Positions 58,141 to 64,000 of a stretch of 64,000 nucleotides of DNA are shown one piece after another. A program made the translations under genes and the position numbers. The stretch spans positions 2,089,375-2,153,374 of the forward strand of contig QXEO01000234.1 of assembly GCA_007115705.1 (NCBI GenBank), given 5' to 3'. Position 1 is the stretch's first letter. The number at the start of each line of letters is the position of its first letter. The stretch comes from Dactylis glomerata (Eukaryota; Streptophyta; Magnoliopsida; Poales; Poaceae). The notes below the pieces were generated by a model that ran no database searches, had not been told where the DNA came from, and saw only the letters and a list, made by a program, of their open reading frames with translations.

Positions 58141-58539
58141 GAGCACCATCTCATCTACACCCTCATATCTGGGTTGTTAATTGGTGCATCAAGATCCGTG
58201 CTGGCCTATTTTTCCTCTCTCTAACAATTTCTCTTTTTTGTATCTCTCATACAAACTTTAAATCTGAAACTTGGCAGCTCACTGAAACATTTGAGATATA
58301 TTTTGGGAAAAATAGTTTGGGATTTTTATGACAGTATATATATACTTTTTAAAACAATTTTTTTTGAATTTTAAATATTTGAAAATTTTAAATTTTAAAA
58401 AAAATTATAAACTATTTTTCCTATATTCTAGTTGCAATATTATAGTGACCTGCAAAGTTTGAAGTCCATATGTTATATAGTTTAGGAGATATAAAAAATA
58501 AATCCCAAACAGTAAGACCGTGTAGGTGATATGGTGCTC
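58141..58539. mobile_element. MITE-like AT-rich element with 20-bp inverted ends
   Basis: GAGCACCATCTCATCTACAC (58141) and GTGTAGGTGATATGGTGCTC (ending 58539) are inverted copies with two mismatches around an AT-rich interior. No target duplication is convincing. Confidence 0.6.
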
Positions 58540-58868
58540 AGCCCCAAAACCGAACGCTCTGACTTTGCCCTGCAACTGCTGTGCAATAGTGTGCCTGGCC
58601 GACCGCCGCAAGGCGAGATGGCGACTAAGGCTAAATGGCGACGCGTGTTCGGAAGTCTCCCTGGCTTCCCGAACTCCTTCGATCCAGCTTCCTAGGAATG
58701 GCTCCAGGATCTCCTTTTCATTTTTGATAAACTGATGAAACGATGCGATGAAAAGCCTGCAAGAGTTTGAACACGAGCTACACATTTTCTCCCTTAACAT
58801 CTATTCTGGCTTGATGATAGTGCCATCAAAGCGTATAAGTTACCATATTACAAGAACACCCATCTTCT
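58540..58868. other. Unassigned sequence
   Basis: A minus frame (58405-58800) has no features that I recognise. Nothing else is seen. Confidence 0.35.
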
Positions 58869-60497
58869 CTAGTGCTCGTTCAACAATGTAGTCATGTCCA
58901 TGTCCATATCATCCCCATACTGATCTCCCTCAATAGTTCCAATATCCTGGTATTCGCCAACCCAAGATGACACCATATCATCCATCACAGATAAGGTAAA
59001 TTGCTTCTTACGAGATGGCTCCAGCATCTCCACTCTAGGCCGTTTGTTTGCACCTGGAGAAACAGAGCCCATGTTGAGATGTTTGGAGATGTTGCTGTGG
59101 CGAAATCTTAATCTCTTATTTTCTGGGTGGTAGTGAACAACGTCTTGCAGAGCCATGTTGGCCATATCAACAGCAATCACCCACTAGTCCCAAGAGCCCA
59201 TGTAGCGGTTGATCATTAGGTATAGAGTATTGTCGTCGTGCAAGCTCAGGGTGGGTAACTCGGTGTACATCCTGTAGAGGTCTAGGGTGGCCGGCGGGGG
59301 AGGTCTCCGGGGGTCATCCCAGCACGACTCCCTGGGCAGCTGCTTGGGTACGTCGTCGTAAAGCAGCTGGGAAGGAATAATGTTGAAGTCATGCCTCCAA
59401 AGGTTCGTATTACGAACCGAGACTAAATGTTCAAAATGATCCTGGACTAATGGGTTCTGGGATCCTGCGGCCAAAAAAGTGGTGGGCCCAGGGCATCAGT
59501 CCCGGTTCATAGAGCAACCGGGACTAATACCCCAGAATATTAGACCCGTTTTCCACTAGTGAATGTTGAAGTCCTGCCTCCAACCCTCCTGGTAATCAGC
59601 AGCACTCCTGCTCCACACGACGGCCTGCCAACAGTGAGTCTTCTTGTCGTCATGGCACAGCTCAACGAACCTGATGCGGCCGCCATTGGTGTCGACGGCG
59701 ATGTTGCAGGCACGCCATGTGTCGTGGCGGTCGAGCCTGCTGGGATGGAGCGGCGCTGGCAAAGGCACGTAGTAGAGATGAGGGAAATCGCCTTCTTATA
59801 GCACGTTGCAGAAGAGGATGCCCCCTGAGTAGTCTACGAAGCCCATGGTGCCGTAGTCCCCACCAACGGTGATCACCGCCGACGTGAAGTGGCGAAACTC
59901 CCCTGCTTGCTGCTGCTCGTTTAGAACTAAGATGGGCTTCTTAAGAGTCCAAGCTTGTGTCTTGGAGCTGTAGAGATAGAGCTTGAAATGCAGCGCCCCC
60001 CGAGTCATTCAAGAGCGCTGCGACATGGTAGTTGCGGCTGTGGCTATAGCCACCATTGGTGTTGTGGGTACCTCTAGGTCCAGGGAGGAGTCCAATCTTA
60101 CACCGTTCGGTGATACAGCGGCCGCTGGGTTGCGGGAGCATGGTGAGAGATGGCTCCCCGTCGGAGCCCCCGGTAGCAAGGTAGACATAGAAGGCGTAGC
60201 GGTCGAGTCCGTAGCAATACCGCCTAGTGACGCCGATGTGAAGGAGGGGCGAGATTGCCCTCTGTGTTGATGATGGTTGGCTCCTCGGTGAAGGAAGCTC
60301 CAGTGCAGTAGGCACAGAAGTAGGATACCTGAGGAGGTTCGGCGACGACGAAGGTGATCTAGATTTTCAAGACCACGCCTTTGTCACCTATATCGCAGTA
60401 GGCGGTGGATGAGTTGGTCCGGCTGTCGATGGAGGCAGTGAGGCCGAGAAGGCAGCTCACGGGGCGATCTTGATCGGCATCGGCACCGGCAGGGGGC
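58869..60497 (-). pseudogene. DUF1618-type grass gene, degenerate
   Basis: Minus-strand pieces match the DUF1618 pattern: SYFCAYCTGASFTEEPT, YCYGLDRYAFYVYLATGG, KKPILVLNEQQQ, MGFVDYSGGILFCNVL (the family's WVDL-GIL-CDVL-like motif), PLPAPL, then GGRIRFVELCHDD. The chain is broken by stops near 60360, 59796 and 59181, by a frameshift near 60000, and by a 183-base insertion at 59379-59561. The final stop is 58869-58871. The 5' end is cut by the copia LTR at 60498. Family function is unknown. Confidence 0.7.
59401..59561 (-). mobile_element. CACTA-type terminal fragment flanked by a 22-base duplication
   Basis: In minus reading it starts CACTAGTGGAAAACGGG with GTCCCGGTTGCTC and AACCGGGACTG units, as in CACTA ends. 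The other end is a perfect palindrome GGTTCGTATTACGAACC (59401-59417) rather than a CACTA terminus. A 22-base stretch of the host gene is repeated on both sides (59379-59400 and 59562-59583, one mismatch), not the usual 3 bases. Confidence 0.75.
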
Positions 60498-60645
60498 TGA
60501 TGAGAGACCTATTACGAAACAAGTATTGGTAGGGTAAGACTCGTGCCTCTAAGGGTCGGTCTGGTATCATTATATATAGGGGGTATACAGGGGTACAAAT
60601 ACAACACGTATACAATACAAACTCTATACATCATAACGTTTATCA
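60498..60645 (-). repeat. Short (148-bp) 3' LTR of the copia remnant
   Basis: It starts TGATAAACGTTATG and ends TCTCTCATCA in minus reading, directly after the polypurine tract. Confidence 0.75.
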
Positions 60646-60653
60646 CCCTCCCT

Positions 60654-61931
60654 CAATCTCAACTTTGGAGAGGTTGAGATTGCGCCTACATGAAGCAAAC
60701 AATGGCGATGGTAATGGCTTGGTGAAGATATCAGCTAACCGCCTCACTGCCTTCGTTGACCGTGGTGTCAAGGTTAATGAAGCGGGTGCTTTGGCACCTA
60801 AATTTGAGGCGGCGCTCTTTGCAGAAGAACTTCGCAGCCTTCTTGTTAGTTTGGAGGCGGCTATCCCTGGATCTGGCAAAGAAATTGCTAGCCTTCTTAC
60901 AGAGAAGGCTACGATGGGTGGCATCAAGAAGGTGAAAGAGTATCTCAGGCATATTAGCAAGAAGAGTGGCGCTTCAAAGAAGGCGTCCAAAGTTGATTGA
61001 TGGATGGTTCTCATCTTTGAGGATGTCGTGATCGAGATTCATGTTTGCGTTTTTAGTGGCTTTCCCTTTCGATGTGTTTTCCATCTAGTCGCAGCGGTGT
61101 AGCGGGTTGGTCGTCCTAGATGGTTGGTGAGTTGCGTGCTTTGGGAGTTGTTGCATGTAGGTTCTTTGTAATGGTTTTCGCTCGGTTTTCCATTAATTAA
61201 CTGAGCAACTCTCTTCTTCTTAATTCATAGATTGAGGCAAATCTTTTGCCTCCGTTTCAAAAAAAAAGATATCAGCTAACTCATCCTTGGAGGAGATGAA
61301 CCTGATCTCAAGTAGTCTCTAAGCAACCCGTTCCCGTACAAAGTGAAAATCAATCTCGATATGTTTAGTCCGAGTATGAAACACTGGGTTGGCAGAAAGA
61401 TATGTAGCTCCAATATTATCACACCATAAGACAGGTGGATATTTTTGTATCACTCCAAGTTCACCAAGGAGGGCTTGTACCCAAATCAACACAGCAGTAG
61501 CATTTGCAAGTGCCTTGTATTCAGACTCCGTACTGGAGCGAGATACATCTGTTTTCTGGCACTCCAAGAAATTAGATTTCCTCCATAGAATATAGCAAAT
61601 CCCCCCGTGGATCGGCGGTCATCAGGATTACCAGCCCAATCTGCATCAGAGAAGGCAGAAAGGAGTGGCATAGTAGACGAGGGATGCATCAGAAGACCAT
61701 GTGATAGAGTACCCTTCACATATCGAAGAATGCGTTTGACCGCCGACCAATGAGCACATCTTGGAGCATGTAAGTATTGACACACCTTATTGACAACAAA
61801 GGATAAATCTGGACGTGCCATGGTAAGATACTAAAGGCCTCCAACAATATTGCGATAACGAGTAGATTCTTCAACAGAGAGAGGAGTACCATCATTAGCT
61901 GAAAGTGTTTCAGAAGCAACCATAGGAGTAG
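60654..61931 (-). pseudogene. Copia reverse transcriptase end and RNase H, interrupted
   Basis: In minus order: TPMVASETLS and YRNIVGGL-stop-YLTMARPDLSF (end of reverse transcriptase), SDADWAGNPDDRRSTGG, SRSSTESEYKALANATA, LWCDNIGATYLSANPVFH and TKHIEIDFHFVRE (RNase H), then DELADIFTKPLP and NLSKVEIEGG at the C-terminus. Stops include one near 61832 in place of a probable Gln. The frame is split by the retroposon at 60740-61267 within LADIFTK. Confidence 0.88.
60740..61267 (+). mobile_element. Retroposon with poly-A tail and 13-15-base target duplication
   Basis: GATATCAGCTAAC occurs at 60727-60739 and 61268-61280. The insert ends in nine A, preceded by a perfect stem-loop GAGGCAAA-TCT-TTTGCCTC (61234-61252). 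Its first 261 bases encode an 86-residue C-terminal segment (KVNEAGALAPKFEAALFAEE, ending KKASKVD) that I do not recognise, followed by an untranslated region. The resemblance of its 3' end to the LINE at 48801 suggests that the same LINE type mobilised it. Confidence 0.82.
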
Positions 61932-63294
61932 TGACGAGGGTTAACTCGACAAATATCCTAGATGAAGGATTTAGGATCGGGGGAAGAGGGCGTCGGATGA
62001 ACTCGAAGGTAAAGGTTAGTCGAAATAAGTGTATGTTGAAAGTAAACGTGGGTGTTCAACCTGGCTTGCTTTCAATCTGCCCTACATCGTCCCCTCCTGG
62101 CCCCTATATATAGATGGCCAGGTCTCGAGGATCGGGTAGGGTCCGATACAGATTACAATATCGACATACGGTAAGAACTCGTATTCGACTATCATTACAA
62201 TTGGGCCTAGCTTAACGGGCCTCAGGGGTATTCAACTAACGGGATCTATTAACTATACCCTTGTCAGTAGCCCCTGAGATTCTACCAGAATTGCAGATTC
62301 GGGTTGAATCTCTAATCTTCAAATCTTCGACTTGATCAATTCTTCGATTTCTTCATATCTTTGACTTGGTCTTTCGACTTACTTTCATGATATTTTCTCG
62401 CAACGGGTTTTGATGAACAAGCCTGACAACTCTGACGGATCAAGAGGTCAGTTAACTGCCGGAACAGATACTTGTCATCTACTTCAAATTCAATCCCCTT
62501 GGATTTGAATTCGAGATACCGGTCAAACCCATTCTTTTGCCGCATTTAGGACTTATAAAGAATGAATCCCAGTGATTCTCAGGGTACCCAGTGCGTCCAC
62601 CAGTATTTTCTTCGCGTCGTAGACATGGATACATACCAGCAGAGCGCATCCATGTGTGTATACCAGGCCACACAGGATGGATCTCGGGGTCTTACCTTCG
62701 TGACAAGTCACGGCATTCGAGTTACATTGCGATAACATAACTCAAGAATCTTATGTCGCAGTCAAATTTTGACTGAAAATATTCGGGTTTCAACAACCAT
62801 AAAAATCGCTCCCGATGGGAGTAACACTTCTGCACAATGCTTTACCAAGAAATATCGTCAGGTGCGCGCTCAGCGCTCCCGATGGGAGTAGCCCCCGAGG
62901 CTATAGTCGAAAAAAAGACTTTTTCGAGTATAGGCTCAAAATATAATGTAGTCCATCATACTTCAACTTGAGATACTTTAATAACATCTTGTCGTCAAAT
63001 ACGAGTCCACCACTCCAGTAAAGAGTTGCTTTCAATATCTTTGATAATAGTAGCCCCCAAGGCTATAATCGAAAATCCTTCACATATAATCTTGTCTATA
63101 AATTTTGCACTTGTCGAGGCCATCCTTCTTCTTTCTTATATCATCTTCTTTATGACGTCAATGAATACGTCACTCTGTATGAGTGCGAACCGTTTTATGG
63201 GCAGCACTGTAATTTTCGTGATTTTTGACCGTTAGTGGGCTGCCGTTTCTGCTCTTTGCGCCACGTCTCAGCCTACGATCCTTCTCCCAGAAGG

Positions 63295-63302
63295 TATATA
63301 AA
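63295..63302 (+). promoter_or_regulatory. Likely TATA box of the gypsy element
   Basis: TATATAAA lies about 150 bases before the gag start. Confidence 0.6.
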
Positions 63303-63445
63303 GGGCGTAGTGGGGGATTTTACTGTTTACCAGCTCATTCCCTCCGCTGCCTCCATTGCTGATCTCTTCTCCTCTCTCCGTTCGTGCATAGCCCCCAAGC
63401 GCGGCGTGATAGATGCGCGTGAAGCACCTAGCCACCAAGAACACC

Positions 63446-64000
63446 ATGGCCAAGAACTCATCTGCCACCAACTGGGTACGCTCTGCCATCACGCCGAAGG
63501 AGGTGGAGAAGGCCAGGACGGCCTCATCTCCGTCCAGGATTCCATCAAGTTTCCCAGTACTGAGCGGATCCCGTAGCCCCCAAGCGGCTATCGGGTAATA
63601 TTTCTTGCTTTCCTCCTCCGCGGCCTTTCTCTTCTTGCCCACGAGTTTCTCTGTGGGCTCCTCTTTGTCTACGGTGTGCAGCTCCACTAGCTCACACCAA
63701 ACTCCCTTCTTCATATTGCTTGTTTCGTGACCCTCTGCGAGTCATTCTTGGGCATTGAGCCCCACTTTCTTCTCTGGAGGTCAATCTTTTGGCTTCGCCC
63801 CAATGTTGCTCTGGCTAGAAAGCCTAAATTGGGCGGAGCCATTGTCTCTATGCGCCCTGAAGTGCAGTACCTCAAGTTTTCCTTTGCCGCATCTGTCCAG
63901 GGGTGGAGAACCAAATGGTTCTATATCAAAGATCGCAAAGCCTCCCCTGAAGACCAATATGGGTTAGCCCCTTTCGAAGCCTCCAAGGAAGTGAAGAAAT
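63446..64000 (+). pseudogene. Gypsy-type gag (Transposase_28 domain), partial and broken
   Basis: ATG at 63446 opens MAKNSSATNWVRSAITPKEVEKAR. The sequence then shifts frame to DGLISVQDSIKFPS and continues after stops as a Transposase_28-like stretch (LLRGLSLPAHEFLCGLL, LHIACFVTLCESFLGIEPHFLLW, QGWRTKWFYIKDRK). Visible lesions are a frameshift near 63515, a TAG at about 63574 and a TAG within the LH-LTPN segment near 63690. It continues past the right edge. Confidence 0.7.

Larger units (their letters stand above)
60498..61931 (-). mobile_element. 5'-truncated copia element with short LTR
   Basis: In minus orientation, the 3' end of a copia polyprotein is followed by a polypurine tract (GATTGAGGGAGGG, 60646-60658) and a 148-base TG...CA LTR (60498-60645). 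It is truncated at 61931 by a gypsy element and holds a retroposon at 60740-61267. Confidence 0.8.
61932..64000 (+). mobile_element. Gypsy-type LTR retrotransposon, left part (runs off the window)
   Basis: Starting at TGACGAGGGTTAAC (61932), where it cuts the copia element, LTR-like sequence runs through GCTCCCGATGGGAGTA repeats (62808 and 62873) and TAGCCCCCGAGGCTATAGTCG. It reaches a TATA box (63295) and a gag start at 63446. The LTR end and primer site are not defined. Confidence 0.6.

Noticed and set aside
58405..58800. 131-residue minus frame as a gene
   Set aside because: It overlaps a MITE-like inverted repeat and shows no domain I recognise.

Overview
The window looks like a gene-poor, transposon-packed stretch of a large grass genome, most likely Triticeae (wheat, Aegilops or barley group). 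The evidence is a BARE/Angela-type copia LTR retrotransposon, a Caspar-like CACTA transposon with GGTCCCGGTT subterminal repeats, LTR elements primed by tRNA-Asp in the style of Sabrina/WHAM, grass LINE 3' ends, and a DUF1618 gene remnant, a family that is largely grass-specific. I found no rRNA, tRNA, CRISPR or bacterial features. These family names come from recognition, not from a search.

Layout. 340-2320 is an A-rich tandem array. 3040-4105 is a copy of the downstream flank of a metal-transporter gene (copy A), ending in a scrap of that gene's last exon. 4110-17720 is an old copia element on the minus strand that has been hit repeatedly: a gene-carrying Mutator-like element (4336-5727), a PIF/Harbinger transposon (5958-16590) whose transposase is itself split by a gag-only LTR retrotransposon (6640-15098), and a second Mutator-like element inside its LTR (16761-17550). 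17721-18922 is copy B of the same flank, carrying its own MITE and a LINE fragment. 18933 to about 44862 is one CACTA element of about 26 kb. It is split by a copia element (19554-27867, in the TNP2 transposase gene) and by a second gag-only LTR element (34264-40666, in the second gene). 45223-47790 is a LINE with another retroposon inside it. 48378-49900 is copy C of the flank, holding a LINE fragment that contains a hAT element.

The only gene that appears functional is at 49901-56481 on the minus strand: a 13-exon cation diffusion facilitator (metal tolerance protein C4 / SLC30A9-like). Its exons join without a break into 461 codons, and every intron is GT-AG. To its right lie two MITE-like elements, a broken DUF1618 pseudogene (58869-60497), a 5'-truncated copia remnant with an internal retroposon (60498-61931), and the start of a gypsy element that runs off the right edge.

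Most insertions were dated relative to each other by exact target-site duplications, listed in the entries. Three themes stand out. The flank of the transporter gene is present three times in one orientation, which suggests an old local duplication with two copies reduced to debris. Pol-less LTR elements occur twice, one copy with a precise in-frame loss of the gag core. Nonsense decay of the CACTA second gene is confined to apparent C-to-T changes at methylatable sites.
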